A DNA stretch of 64,000 nt from Inia geoffrensis (GCA_036417435.1 CM070903.1:741001-805000), one strand, 5' to 3'. Positions 1 to 27,011 are shown, numbered from the stretch's first letter. A program made the numbers and translations. Notes: generated from the sequence alone by a model not told the origin.

Positions 1-287
1 GTGGGTCTAATGGTGCCACCTCGAGGAGCAGGGTGCCCAGCCTCACCCAGGCACCGACCCGGGCCCTGCCGTAACCCTCACGCCTCAACTGGAGACCCAC
101 CCTCTCCTTCTCTGCCCACCCCTGCCTGCTCAACCCCCCACCCTGAAACTGCCCGTTCCCCGTCACCCTGCCTGCCGAAGCCCCGCCTCCCGAGCCCTTC
201 CCCAGAGCCTGGCTCCCAGGTTCCCGCCCCCACCCCCCAGCCTCTGCAGCCTCTGGGTGGGGCACCTGCCCGCGCCCGCCAACGCAC

Positions 288-15271
<14,984 letters not shown>

Positions 15272-15275
<4 letters not shown>

Positions 15276-15298
15276 GTCACCGGCCTGCGGGTCACCAT
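15272..15298 (-). promoter_or_regulatory. Short upstream ORF overlapping the COL6A1 start codon
   Basis: An ATG at 15,298-15,296 opens an 8-codon frame (MVTRRPVT). Its TGA (15,274-15,272) overlaps the COL6A1 ATG as ATGA. Its context has G at +4 but a pyrimidine at -3. It acts only if transcription starts upstream of 15,298, which is likely but not shown by the sequence. Confidence 0.6.
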
Positions 15299-15330
15299 GG
15301 AGCGGGGGCAGGGGGCAGGCGACGGTGGCC

Positions 15331-15430
15331 AGAGAGAGAGAGAGAGAGCTGTCTCTGCTCTCCTTCGGCCAGAGTTTCAGCCCAGGAGGGAGGGAGGGTG
15401 GAGGGAGGAGCGGGGGAGGGGCTGGGGCGG
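15331..15430 (-). promoter_or_regulatory. COL6A1 promoter-proximal polypyrimidine tract
   Basis: In the transcribed direction this stretch is CT-rich. It has a (CT)9 run at 15,331-15,348, then CCTCC and CCCTCC blocks at 15,384-15,430, and GC-box-like CCCCGCCCC just upstream. It lies 55-155 nt upstream of the start codon. I see no TATA box close by; a TATA-like CTATAAG near 15,573-15,580 is about 300 nt from the ATG. Collagen VI promoters are generally described as TATA-less and pyrimidine-rich. The transcription start itself cannot be read from sequence. Confidence 0.5.
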
Positions 15431-15549
15431 GGGCCCAGCGGCCAGGGAGGCGGGGTCTCTCCCAGCTCCGCTCTGGGAGAGTCACTCACGCTCCCCCGCA
15501 AGCCGCTCTGAGGCCCCGGACGCCACTCGCGAGAGGATTTACCTCCCTG

Positions 15550-17680
15550 GCTTGTGGGGACTTTTTAATTTGCTTATAGGTCTCCTGCTAAGTCAGCTTG
15601 AGTAAGTCTGAAAAGGACGCGAGCCCTGAGACGAATTTCCCTGAGGCATTTTGTTTCCAACCTTCGTGTGGGCTTGATCGGCCTGTTAGCCTGTCCACTC
15701 GCTCACCAACTGCTCTTTGTGTAAACATTTCAAATCCATTGATCTGGCTTCCGAGGCCTCGTAGAAAGCTCTCTTCACGGTTTAGTCAAATACATGTTGA
15801 CGAAAGATTACTTTGTTTTTCACGCTGGGAAAACGCAGTCAGAACAATAACTATACGTGCATTTGTTTTATATAAATACATATATAGATAGAGAGACAGA
15901 GACACAGAGAGAGGAGGGGGAGACCCTGCTTCTGAGGACAGGTGTGAAGACCCCCGACCCCAGGGCCCTGCAGGGGTGGGCTCCAGATGTGGCCAGGCCC
16001 ACCCCTGCCCCAGAGAACATTCTAGAAGATCTTTCCCAGAGCTGGAGCTGTTACCGCTTGTCTAACATCAGCCTAAATGTTTTATAGTTTAAAGACAGGC
16101 CGAATTAGTATAACCACAGTAAAGGAGTTTTGAGAAACCCTTTGGAATTATACCTCTCGGTGATTGCTGTGGGATTTCTTCCAGTGTTTTCCCCGTACGT
16201 ACATTCTGAATCTTCTGTGAGCTATCCGTGGGGGTACTTTTACTTGCCACTGGTCTCACCCAGGCCGTGCTGTGGGCACTTCTCTCTGTGCTTTGGGGTT
16301 GGGTGCAGGGCACCCAGCTTCCGGGTCAGACAAGGGGGCTTGGCCCCTTGTGCAAGGCTGTTACCTGCTCACGTGGTCTCTCCAGGTCTGAGCTGTTTTC
16401 GCTGCAGAGGCGGCAGCACCAATGTTCTCGCAGGTTTTGGAGATGAAATCGGAATTTGTTGTGTGAAACCCTGAGCTGTGACTCCCCACAGCAGGGGCCC
16501 AGCTGCCGAGCAGTTCTGGACTGACCTTGTCTGTGAAATGGGGAGTAACAGGGACAGTCATCCTCGGGCCTCTGGCCGATTGTGGGATGGGAGGGTCCAT
16601 TCGCAGACACCGCTGGGCAGTGAGGATGCGGGTGTGAGGGGGGCACAGGGACACCCACACTTCCCAGCCGGCAGCGCCGGGCGAGGTAGTCCTGAGGGGT
16701 GGGCCGGCCTGGGCAGGGTCAACATCCCCACAGCCCCCAGGCCCAGGCCAGGCCTCAGACCCACCCCTGCAGGGCTCCCGGGAGCCGGACAGACAGCACA
16801 CCTGCCCTACGGGGCCGTCGGCCGGGGTGCAAGGGAGGAAGTTAGGGTGCCTGTCTGTGCAGCACCCCCTCTGCTTGTGGAGAAGAGGCAGGATGGGCAG
16901 CCAGGGGCCCCGTTCTCTTCCTCTCCCTCCCACCGTGGGCCTTGCTGGCCCCTCCCCGGGGGCGGGGGCGTCACTCATCCGATGTCCCAGATCGCCTTTC
17001 GGGGAGGGCGCCTGCCTGGCGTGGAGCCCTAGCGTCCTCTGGGGGAAGGGCATGAGAGGGGAGGGGTCCCAGGGAGATACTTGGCCCGAGGCTGCAAGCC
17101 CACCCCACCCCCCGCCCTGCCCCTCGCGTGGTATCCAGCATCCGTGAGGGGTGAGAGGTGGGCCAAGGTCCTTGGGGACCAGGCTGGAAGGGTGTGGGTG
17201 TCTGGGGGGAGGGTGGGTAGCAGGGCTGCTGCAGGTTTGAATGGACTCCCAGGTGACGCTGTCCAGGCAGCTGAGGTCTCCAGGTGGGAAGAGTCAAGGC
17301 CCTGGAGACGTGGGGGAGGACATGGGCTGGGGTTCCAGGAGGCTTGGGGGACAGGGCTGTCCCCAGTCCCCGCGGGAAGGGCGGGCTGGTGATGGGGAGA
17401 AGCCCCCCCCCCATCTCTGGGCCTCTCGCCCATGCTAGGGGGCTGTTTCAGGGAAGCACGGGTCACCTGCCCCCCGGGGTGCGGCCTACAGTGTCCGGAG
17501 GCCCCGCAGGTCACTCCCGGGGCTTCGGCCTCCTAGGGGCTGGGGCTCCGGGCCCCTGGGCCCCTGACAGGAGCCCTCCAGGGGCGCCCCCGAACGGACT
17601 CCTGCACCTCCCAGGCCCCAGTGATACCAGGTGCCTCCAAAAGTGAGCGCAGGGAAAGGGGAAGTTATCCACCGGGACTG
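15550..17680. other. Intergenic sequence upstream of COL6A1
   Basis: AT-richer sequence (15,550-16,460) includes a short GA-rich run near 15,890-15,917, followed by GC-rich unique DNA. A MIR-like patch at about 16,465-16,550 (ctgtgaaatggggagtaac) is the only repeat I recognise. There is no gene. Confidence 0.6.
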
Positions 17681-17689
17681 TCCTTGGGT

Positions 17690-17925
17690 TAAGAACCACG
17701 GCGTGGGTGGAAAGCTGGGAGGAAAGCGGCTCCTCCGGAAACGCCTCGCCCGGTCCTTGGGAGCCGCGGGGGGGCGGGGGGGGGCCTGCCGCCAGCAGCG
17801 CTGATGGGGGCGGGGCCGAGCCCTCCCCCCGCTCCGTGCAGCAGCAGCGTCCCCTCTGCCCTGCAGACGCCGCCGCAACCACTGCCCGGCAGGGCCTTCC
17901 TCCCTCGGCGCACATCCCTCTTTCC
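17690..17925. promoter_or_regulatory. Small CpG-rich patch with GC boxes, about 2.5 kb upstream of COL6A1
   Basis: CpGs are dense compared with the flanks. A GGGGGCGGGGCC Sp1-type box lies at about 17,808-17,819, along with long G runs at 17,766-17,785. This could be an upstream regulatory element or alternative promoter; no transcript is visible from sequence. Confidence 0.35.
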
Positions 17926-18296
17926 TCCTCACCCTCCCCCCTCCGCCCACCCTTTTCAGGCAGCAAGTGTGAGGCCCTAAGAAGGGAGGGTGGAGGGGGA
18001 GCCCTCCTGCAGCCCCTCCAGCCACAACCAGTGGCGGGTTGTGCCCGGACCCCCGGGGCATGTCTCCCCCCACTGCCCCCAGCCTGTGAGACCCTCTCCA
18101 GGGGCTTGTGGGGTTGCTGCCAGCCTGCCCCTGCCAGGGGCCAGGGCCCCTCAGACACTGGGCGCACTCCAGGAGGGACAGCAGGGCTACGGACCAGGAC
18201 CCTTATGGAGGTGGGGTGGCGAGGGGAGTGGCAGGGGCAAGGAGGTGAGAGCAGAGCTCACCCCGCTTCCCGCTCTGGTCTCCAGGCCAGGCGCCT

Positions 18297-18475
18297 GGAT
18301 GGTGATGCCCCCCCGTGGGCGATTCTGCCGATGGGTGATGCCCCCAATGGGTGATGCCCCCGATGGTGATGCCCCCCAGATGGGTGATGCCCCCAATGGG
18401 TGATGCCCCCGATGGGTGATGTTCCCGATGGGTGATGCCCCCCAGATAGGTCATGCTCCCATGGGTGATGCACCA
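18297..18475. repeat. 16-bp minisatellite
   Basis: About 10-11 units of gatgggtgatgccccc occur with small indels and substitutions. They lie about 3 kb upstream of the COL6A1 start codon. Confidence 0.9.
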
Positions 18476-18480
18476 TCTGG

Positions 18481-19220
18481 TGTGGGCACGTGGGGAACAT
18501 GGACATGCGCTGAGGACAGTGCGGACACCTGCCAGGCCCCAGGACCTTGGCCCCTGGCCCTTAGCACAAGTCCACCCCTGCAGAGCATGAGGGTGAGGGT
18601 GTGCCTTGCCGTGGGCAATGTATCCCTCGTCATCTCCTCTCCACTTGCTCACAGCACTGTGTCCACACAGTGAAGGTGGCCAGGGGGTGACCCCACACTG
18701 CACCCCATGCCGCCAACCAGGTGGCAGCGCCCCAGGCAGCCTGCTGGTGCAATGTCCAGAACACACAGAGCCAACCGTTCCAGGCCTGGCACTGCACCCG
18801 TGGTCTCCGGGGCTGTCGGGGGAGCTGGTCCTCCCTGGCCGGCTCCGGGCAGCTCCAGGGCCCCCACCTGACCGCACGCCTCGTCCCCCTCTGACAGTGC
18901 TCCTGCCGGCCTTGCAGGCCCAGGGCCCAAGCGCGGCCCCCTCTGTTGGCGAGGCCACGCTGCAAGGAGGCTTTCTGGTCTGAAGGGACCGCGTGGATGG
19001 CATCCCAGAGGACCATCCTGTGACGAGCATCCCCACAGCTGTGGTCGGCAGGCCGGTTGGATGGCACTGCCCTTCGGAGCAAAGTCCGCTCTGCCGAGTG
19101 CTGATTCTGTGGTCTGAGACGGCGCTTTCTGGGAAACGCTGTGCATTTATAATTGCAAACATGGATTTTCAGGGCACAGAGGGCTTTTCCCTGTGTTTCC
19201 TGGTGTGATGTTTCCTCCGA
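18481..19220. other. Unique GC-rich intergenic sequence
   Basis: I recognise no gene or repeat. Open frames on both strands are unsupported by homology or splice structure. Confidence 0.6.
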
Positions 19221-19224
19221 CTCA

Positions 19225-19315
19225 GGGGTAGGTGGGCAGAGCTTACCCCCATTGTCCAGGTGGGGAAACCAAGGTGGGTTATTGTGCCCAGAGCCACACG
19301 GTGGGTGAGAGACCC
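19225..19315 (-). mobile_element. MIR SINE fragment
   Basis: The plus strand reads ttacccccattgtccaggtg, then ggaaaccaag and gcccagagccacacgg. This matches the order of the MIR 3' half in antisense. Confidence 0.55.
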
Positions 19316-20474
19316 ATGGAGACAGACCCAGGCCGCTGCCCACGGCTGAGCCCTTGCTGCTGAACGGACACCTCCCGGCCCCACCAGGGCCACTCGGACC
19401 CACGGCAGGGTGAGCTGTCCTCCACAGGCTCTGAAAACTCAGACTCCTCTTGATAGAACTTCCTAGACCAGAAGGGCCCCGAGGACGGGGCGCCGTGGGG
19501 AGAGTCCCGGGAACCTGGCCTCCCAAGCGATGGCGGTGGGAGCTTCCGGAACGTCCTGCTTTGTCCCGGCTGCGGGTGACAGAAGGCCGCCTTCACTTAT
19601 AAACACCAAAGACCCAAACCCTCTTGGCATCTGTTGAACAAAACCCTTTTGATTTCTTTTTAATGCCTCAACTATTGAGTGAATTTTCCTGCCAACTCAG
19701 AGCATGATTCATCAGGGACGGTGTTTTCCATGGCTACACATGTGGTTTCCGTGGCAGGGCGACCGTGAGGACGTCGGCGCTGACAGGGGCGCCAGGCTGG
19801 CCGGGCTCCTGTCCCTGCCCTCAGCGTGGACATGTCCCCTCTCCTGGGCAGCTTGGCTGTCGTGTCCAGGGGTCTGGCCCCAGGCACCAAGCAGGGGGGG
19901 GGGTCCTGTCTCCTAGCTCTGATTGCAAAATGAGTCAGCTGGATGGGAAGCAGCCAGTGGTCAGAGAAGGTGCCGGGGTCGGGGGGAGCCGGGATGCCTC
20001 CCCCAGGTGCCGAGAGGCGTGGACCGGTCACGGCCAGGCCGGCCGCCCAGGTGGAAGCGCTGGCACGTCGGGCGTCTGAGTCACAGTGGCCTGCAGGCGG
20101 GACCCCTCAGGTGGTGACTCACGTCCTAAGTGACAGGGAGCTGCACCAGCTGGCAGCAGGAAGGCAAAGAGCCACCAGGAAGAGAGGCCAGGATGGGAAT
20201 GGCAGTGCCCACAGATGTCCACGCGTGCTGGCCGCTCCAGGGCACAGGAGGGCTCCCGGGCTCTCGCCTGAGGGGGAGCTGGGGCACACCCACCAGGGAG
20301 CGTGGTGGGTGCCCACCCCTCCACATCCCAGCTGCCCCGAGAAACTCCATGAGTCTGTCTGGCCTGCGTCCCGGGGCCACGCGCTTTGGCCTGACTTACT
20401 CTGTCCTGTTGCAGAGAGTCACATTCCCTGATTGGTTGGAATCCGACATAGAGGCTGTGGTTGTCGTTTGAAAG

Positions 20475-20548
20475 AAACACTGAAAAAGGAAGGAAAGGGG
20501 GGGAGGGGGAGGGGAAAGGCGGAGAGAGGAAGGGGTGGGGGAAGGGCC
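20475..20548. repeat. Polypurine tract
   Basis: About 70 bases are nearly all G and A on the plus strand (GGAAAGGGGGGAGGGGGAGG-type blocks). This is low-complexity sequence with possible H-DNA or quadruplex potential. Confidence 0.7.
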
Positions 20549-21195
20549 CTCTGGACAGACCGTCTGCGGTGGATGCCGTGCGGGGGCCGTCCCAGTGTCC
20601 GGGGTGGTGGAGCTGTGGCCACTGCCCGTCTAATAACTGGTGAAACGTGAGGCCCGAGGGTCATCCCCCCAGGTCCCACTGTGACGGCGTAGGAGCGGGG
20701 CTGCCCACACCCCGTCCGAGGCTGGCCAGGCCCCCCGAACTCTTTGTTTCACCAAGTTCCCAGGGACCTCAGCAGGGGACGCATCTTGTCTTTAGGGAGG
20801 TGCCCCCCCCCCCCAGCTTTGTAAAGAGAAGGCATTTCTTTGCTCTGAGTGGGTTGGGGAGGGATGGGCACAGGGCCCCTGGAGGACAGGCCGAGACACG
20901 ATGACCCGGCTGTGGGTCTGGAGGGGTTAATGTTTTCCCGGCTACCTCATGCTGGCCTCCGGTTCTGTGGAAAAAGCAAAACATCTGGCAGTAAAATGTC
21001 TTTAATGGCATCTGAGGCTGTGGGAGAAGCTTGGCCTTCCTCGGAAACAGAGAAGATTTAGATGAAATTGGGGAGCCGGGGGGAGGGGATTCTCAGGAAG
21101 CGACAGCCCGGGGCGCCCACCACAGCCCACCCAGCAGGGCTCCTGCCGTCAGAGCATTCCTGCAAACGAAGTCAAGTCCTGCTCTGCTGAATTTG

Positions 21196-21279
21196 GGGGC
21201 AGGGGTCCCAGGGGGAGGGGCCCCAGGGGCAGGGGTCCCAGGGGCAGGGGCCTCAGGGGCAGGGGTCCCAGGGGCACGG
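21196..21279. repeat. 15-bp G-rich minisatellite
   Basis: Five to six copies of a unit near caggggcaggggtcc are present, with CC/TC variants. The G-tract spacing favours quadruplex formation. Confidence 0.85.
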
Positions 21280-21825
21280 CCAGCCCTGTCCTGGCCCCTC
21301 TGAGGTGCAGTGAGGCTCCAAAAGGGCGAGGGTCCTGTGTGGGGCCCCTGGTCCGGGGGCTGCAGGCCCTGCCTACCCCCCACCAGACTCCCTGCACCCA
21401 CTTCCCCCGGGCTCAGGGTGGGACTCTCTCTCTTACGGCGAGGGCTGGGACTCCCACCCACAGGGCTGCCTTCGGCAGTGGGCTGGGGGCCAGGCTGGTC
21501 CCCGATGATGTGAGCTAACCCCACACTAGTGGGCACAGGACTAAGGGTCCTGGCCATGGGCCTGTGCCCCTACATCCCAAGTCACACAGCAGGTGAGGGC
21601 AGAGGGAGAGGGTGGGCCCTGCCCCGCCGCTGACAGCCCCCAGACCGCTGGACCCCAGAGAAAGAGGGAATGCTTCCCCCAAGTGGCCAGGTGCAGGGTG
21701 ACCTCAGTCCCGGGTCACTGAGGGCCCGGCCCGGCAAGCCCCGACCCTGGCTTCCTCCCCTGAGACCCAGGACCCCAGGATTGCAGGGGCGGTCAGACCG
21801 GGAGAGGCCCAGCTCTGTCCCCTGC

Positions 21826-21945
21826 CGGTCGAGTGACCTCGGGCAAGGCACTCCAGCTCTGAAAACTGTCCCGAGAAACCCCGACATGCTCAGCGTTGGC
21901 AGCTGGACGAGGGTAATGACAACAGCGTTGAGGGCGTGAGGCTGA
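21826..21945 (+). mobile_element. MIR SINE fragment
   Basis: gagtgacctcgggcaaggca followed by ctccagctctg and a degraded continuation matches the MIR core (tgaccttgggcaag motif). A second, weaker MIR-like patch in the opposite orientation lies at about 21,573-21,612. Confidence 0.5.
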
Positions 21946-24900
21946 GGGTGCCATGGACACGGGTCCAGGTGGACCCGCCCTCCTGAGCACAACTCCACAT
22001 TTGGCTTCCACTTGCCCCACGTTTGCTTCACATCGTGAGAGGTGTGGAGTGCTCGGGGAGAACATCTGAGTTCTCAGAAACACGCCGAGGCTGCTGGGCC
22101 TTGAGCCACCCAGTCAAACCCCAGAGTGTGTGTCAGAACAGACACAGATGTTCCAGGGAAAAGGGCCTCCAGGGGCCTGCAGTTTAAAATCATTCTAAAG
22201 AGGCACCGTTAAAGCCTTCCCTCACCACTGCGTGCCCGTGGGCCTGGGCCAGGCTGGGGGGACGTGGTCCAGCCTGTACTGGGCCACAGCGGGGGCAGGG
22301 TCCGGGGCCCCACCGTCGGGGAGCCCCAGAGGGAAGGGAAGGCCCCCAGCCCCGGCCTCGGAGCCCCCAGCCCGGAGGCGGAGACCCCTGGCTTCGGCAC
22401 TGGGACCGAGGGGTTTCTGTGGGCCCAGGGCTGGGCCAGTGTCCTCCCCACGTGCAGAGCCAGGCGCCCAGGGGGGCCGCTGGCCCAGAGCAGCGGGGCT
22501 CTGTCTGTGGGCCCCTAACCCCGCCAGGCCCAGGCCCTGTCCCAGGGCCCCCGCCTCTGCTCCACCCAGAGGGGTCAGCCCAGCCCCCTCCCTCCAGCCA
22601 AACCCCAGACATCCCAGGACTGGAAATGACTGCAGAAACGGTAGGTGGTCGCTTGGGACGCGTGAGTGCGCAGGGCCTGGGGCGCCCTCTGCTGCCCGTC
22701 GGGGTCTCATGCAGGACAGTCCAGCTCAGGAGGGACAGCCCCGCAGGAAGCATGTTGCCTGGTCTACCCAGGCCCCCGAGATCTGGATGCAGGTCGAGGG
22801 TTCCTCTGGGGACAGGGGACTAGTGTGGCTGACACCTGACCGTCCCCTGGTCCCAGTCCTGCCAGAGAGGCAGCTGGCCCCAGAGGCCCACCCAGGCCTT
22901 AGGCAGTGGGGCCTTCTGACGCCACCCACTGCCGGGGTTTTCACTGGCCTCACGTGAGTGCACGTGTCTTCAGAGTCATGTCACGGTTGCCCCAGGGGAG
23001 CCCTTCTCTCCCTTTCCCACCTGGGATCTGAGGAGCTCGGAGACACCTCCGGGCCGAGGTGGGCGCCCCGGGGGCCAATCCCCCGTCTCCTCCCCTGGGC
23101 TCCCAGCCCCGGGGGTCAGGTCAGCAGGTGGAACCAGACCGGCCCCTCTGGCCCCAGGAGGCCTGAGGGGCAGTGACCCCGGGCTTCTCTCGGGGCAGCC
23201 CGCCCACCCCACCAAGACGAGGCGCGGAAGAGGGCGGGAGAGCGGCTGCGAGGGCTGGGGGGACCTGCCCCACCCCCAGGGCCAGCCACACGCGTCACAG
23301 CGCAGACCCCGGCCTGTGAGCTCGCCCGTCTGCAGGGGGGCCCTGGGACTCGGCACCACCGCGTCACCTCTCTTTTCGGAGAAGGAACTTGGGCACAGAG
23401 GCCTTGAGACCACCCCCAGACACCAGAGCCGGGCTCACGCCCCCACGGGGGGAGGAGAGGGCCCAGCAGCCAGGAACGGCAGGGGTGAGGGACCCCCTCC
23501 GGAGCGTTTCATGGGTTTCATCGCATATTCTGGGCAGGTCTTATGAAGTCTATGCCTGTGCGTCTTGTTGTTTTACTTTATTCTACTCTGTCTTATTTTA
23601 CTGTTGCAAATGGGATTATCCCTTCCACACACCCTAGTAGTTTCTGTATGCTGGTTTCACAACGTGACACTTGACGAAACTATCCTGAATTCTCCTCGGT
23701 TTTACAGATGCGGGTTCCAGTAGTTTGCCGAGCCTCCTTCCCCAGGTCTCGTGTCTCTGTGGCCTTTCCTATCCGTGGCGTTGGTCACCCGCACATGCTA
23801 TGTCGTGGACGTGGTAGCTGTAGCAGGCCTGATGGTGTCCAGCTCAGACCCCTTCATGGGCCAGCACAGCGTCCCCGGTGCCGGAGGCTCACGTTTGCAC
23901 CTGCTTTGGAGAACTGCCCTGACCAATGGACATGGCCGCCACGTGTGCCTGGGAGGCGAGGCCCACGCGTGGGGCAGCTGCAGCCACCACGGGGAGACTA
24001 GTAGGGGGTCACAAAGGCGGCTGCTCTCATTTCCAAGGGACATTCGGACCCCAGAGCTCGGTGAGACCAGGGTCAGGCCTCACTGTGCATTTCTGGTAAT
24101 CAAGGGCCGGCTTCTACTTAACCAAGTATCATGATTAACATCAGGAAATTAACCAGATGACACTGTCTAATCTACAGAACGTATTCAAACGTCATCAATT
24201 GTCCCCATAATATCCTTTATAGCAATATATATATATATATACACGTACGGCCCAGGATCGCTCAGGGTCACGTCTTATACATGGTTTTTATGTCTCTTTA
24301 ACCTGTTTCTTGCCTTTCCTGACCTTTGAGGAGTACAGGCCACTTTGAGGAGTACAGGCCACTTAGTTTGTAAAATGCATCTCAGTTTGGCTTTGTCCAG
24401 TGTTTCCCCCGATCAGATTCAAGTTATGCATTCCTGGCAGGAATTCCACACCCTTGTTTCCAAGCCCTTCTTAGGGTGTGGAGTCAGGAGTTTCCTGAGG
24501 CCCGTTTGTCCCACCACTGGGGACGTCGCGGTTGTTCAGCACCCAGCAAACGTGACGTCTACCAAGTTTTCCACTGAGAAGTTACCATCTTCTGGGGATA
24601 CTCTTGGGGACTATGTTAAGTTTCCTCTTTCTCATTAAACTTTAACCCACGAGTTTTAACATTATTCGATGATCCTTGACTAAAACAGTTACTAACCTGA
24701 CTTCCGTTACGGTGATTTTGTAATTTCCTCATTCCTTCTACAGTTATTTGCTTTCTGCTCCAAGGAAGCGCCTTCTCCCTAACCCCTTGATTTTTTCATG
24801 TGTTTATTTCAGTGGGCACTTGTGGATTCTCATCTTATTCTGTAGCTTGTGGCCCGTACCCGTCGTGACTGTTCATTTATATGCTCACGTGGGCGCACGG

Positions 24901-25270
24901 CTGGCCGGAGGGGCCGGTGTGGAGCCAGCTCCTGCCCTTCTCCGAGCACCAGGCTCCCGCTTACCCTCTCTCTGCCCCACCCCAGACCAGCCATGTCTCC
25001 AAGGAGCCCCGATTCCTTCTGAAACCAGCAGAGATGGTTTTTAGAAACCAAGGCCTGGACGGACGTGTGTCCTGTGCGTCAGGTGCCCACGCCCGGCCAG
25101 GGCCAGCATCCGTGTCCCCGGGTCACCAGCGATGCCACCCGGGCGTCCTTCTACGTCGGCCCGATGGCGGCAGCTCCTTCACTGGGGGTGGGGGGTGGGT
25201 AGGGGCCTGGTGTGAGTCCATCGGGGCTTTTGGCTGTAAACTCTGCTCCATTCTTTCCTGTTTGAGTACA
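21946..25270. other. Intergenic sequence without recognised gene
   Basis: It is GC-rich to about 23,500, then AT-richer. A short (AT)n run lies at 24,225-24,240, and the 21-base gaggagtacaggccacttt segment is directly duplicated around 24,328-24,364. No coding support is seen. Confidence 0.6.
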
Positions 25271-25625
25271 TTTCCTAGGGTTGTTATAATGAGTTACACG
25301 GACGCGGCAGCTCAATGCCGTAGAAATGTATTTTCTCACAGTCTGGAGGCTGCGCGCCCTCTGGGGCTCTCGGGGAGGGGCCTCCGGCCTCGCCGTCTCC
25401 TGGGGGCCGTGGCCGCAGCTCACCGACCGCACCTCCGTCTCCACCCGCCTGTCTTCTCTGTATCTCGGTGTCTAAATTTCCCTCTTCTTACGAGGGCCAC
25501 CAGGGCCGGCATGACTCATCTTGGCCGCATCTGCAAAGACCCTGCTTCCAAACGAGGCCAAGTTCTCAGGTTCAGGGACGAGGACGGGGTTGCGTCTTCT
25601 GGGGACACAGTTCAAACCACGACAC
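25271..25625 (-). mobile_element. MLT1-like MaLR LTR
   Basis: Read on the minus strand the block order fits an MLT1 LTR: a GTCCCC start, GGTCTTTGCAGATG, CGTAAGAAGAGGGAAATTTA, GCCTCCAGACTGTGAGAAAA and a terminal TTATAACAACC. It is strongly diverged and CpG-rich in the middle. Confidence 0.75.
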
Positions 25626-25639
25626 CTGGTGCAGGTTCT

Positions 25640-26345
25640 CCTATCCTTGTATGTTTTACTTTTCTGTGCTGTTTTATTTTCAATGTCACTTGGAAACAGC
25701 ACATGGCTGGAATCTGTATACTTACCCAATATGAGAGTTTCTATCTCTTTGAGAATTAATGGATTAATACATTTCATAAGTGTCATGAGTTAATGCATTT
25801 CACCTGCCTTCCTTCTGAGTCACTGTGATACGTCTGAAGGAGTTTCTTCCATCGTACAGCATAATTTAAAACAACCGTGTTTTTCTTTTTTTGCCTTTCC
25901 TACCTTTTATTAGATTGAGCAAATTTAGTTTATTTTCTTCTTTTTCTCAGCCAGTTTGTAATTTACACATTCTATTTCTTTCTTTTCGTATTGACTTTTA
26001 AAATGTTTAACATGCATACTTAACTTTGTATCTTCTAAGATTCTGAGCTTATTTTGTGTGTCTTTATTTCCTTGCAACAAGAGAAGAATCTAGTGTGTTT
26101 TAACTTACACTAGAGCCTCCGTCCAGACTTTCCACATTATTTTGTCAAGAATTTTGGCTCCAAGTGGAATTAAGTAAGTATTATTTAGAGTTTACAAATG
26201 AGCATTACTCTTATTATTAGTTTTGTTTTTATTTACAGTCATTTTTTCTCATCCACCAACATTTGCTTCATAACCTCCTGTTCTTGTTTCATGGATATAA
26301 TTCCCCCATTTATCTTTCTGAGGATTTAAACAATTCTGTGGTCAT
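25640..26345. other. AT-rich stretch, possibly antisense old LINE
   Basis: Low-complexity, T-rich sequence on the plus strand resembles the antisense of degraded L1 5' sequence. I cannot assign it securely. Confidence 0.35.
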
Positions 26346-26439
26346 TATTCTATGCTTTGCTGGGTGACAAAGGGCAGAGAACACACCCCCGGAACAAGCC
26401 CTCTGGCGTAAGGGTTATTTTGAGTCAAAGGCTCTTAAA

Positions 26440-26800
26440 TAGCAGCAGGTACAAGACGGGCCTGCTGACCGCCGCCCCCCCCCCTTCTCTGAAGGCAGGA
26501 GGGGAAGCCGTGGGTAAGACACCCTCCTGGCACCAGGAGGAAAGAAGCCTTCGTACCACCAGTGACGGGGAGTCGGGCCGAGAGGGCTCTCAGCGAGCAG
26601 ACTCGTGAAAGTGCCTCTCACCCCCCTTCACCTCCCGGACAGTTAGTCATTCCCCATGATGGTCTCTCTCTACCACGTAGGAAGGTGTTTCGGTTCTGCT
26701 GTGCCTTTGGGTCTTCCTCTCCTTATGCGGCTCCCGTGACCCATAAAACTTGTCTTAAATCAATCTACTGTTGATCTGTCTCAGTCAATCAGTCCCCAGG
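26440..26800 (+). mobile_element. Probable LTR fragment
   Basis: The 3' part (tttgggtcttcctctcctta, then gacccataaaacttg and a pyrimidine-rich end) has the layout of a retroviral-type LTR around its poly(A) signal. The family is not identified, and no internal viral genes adjoin it. Confidence 0.4.
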
Positions 26801-27011
26801 CCCAGCCGGGCACCCTCAGCGGGAGGTAACAGACCAACCGCTTTCAGGGCCGGACCCCCTCGGACTCCGCGGTGTTTGCCTGGGAGCAGCTCCTGGTGGC
26901 CCCATCCTGTCCCCTCTCTTCTGCAGGTGATGTGGCCCTAGCAGGTGTCCAAGGGCTTAGCTGACGTGGCCACTGCCCGCTTGCTGCTGTTCAGTGTGAC
27001 CTGCTCCAGGC

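Noticed and set aside
1..287. A 27th COL6A1 exon
   Set aside because: No sequence encoding the expected GPPG-rich start of the next exon is present on the minus strand. This is intron.
15276..15485. In-frame upstream ATG extending COL6A1 by 70 codons
   Set aside because: The extension is Pro/Arg-rich leader-like sequence without a signal peptide at its start. The ATG at 15,275 gives a proper signal peptide matching the human chain.
18203..19162. Long minus-strand open frame (about 319 codons) upstream of COL6A1
   Set aside because: It runs through the 16-bp minisatellite and a GC-rich region. Overlapping frames are open on both strands, which is a composition effect.
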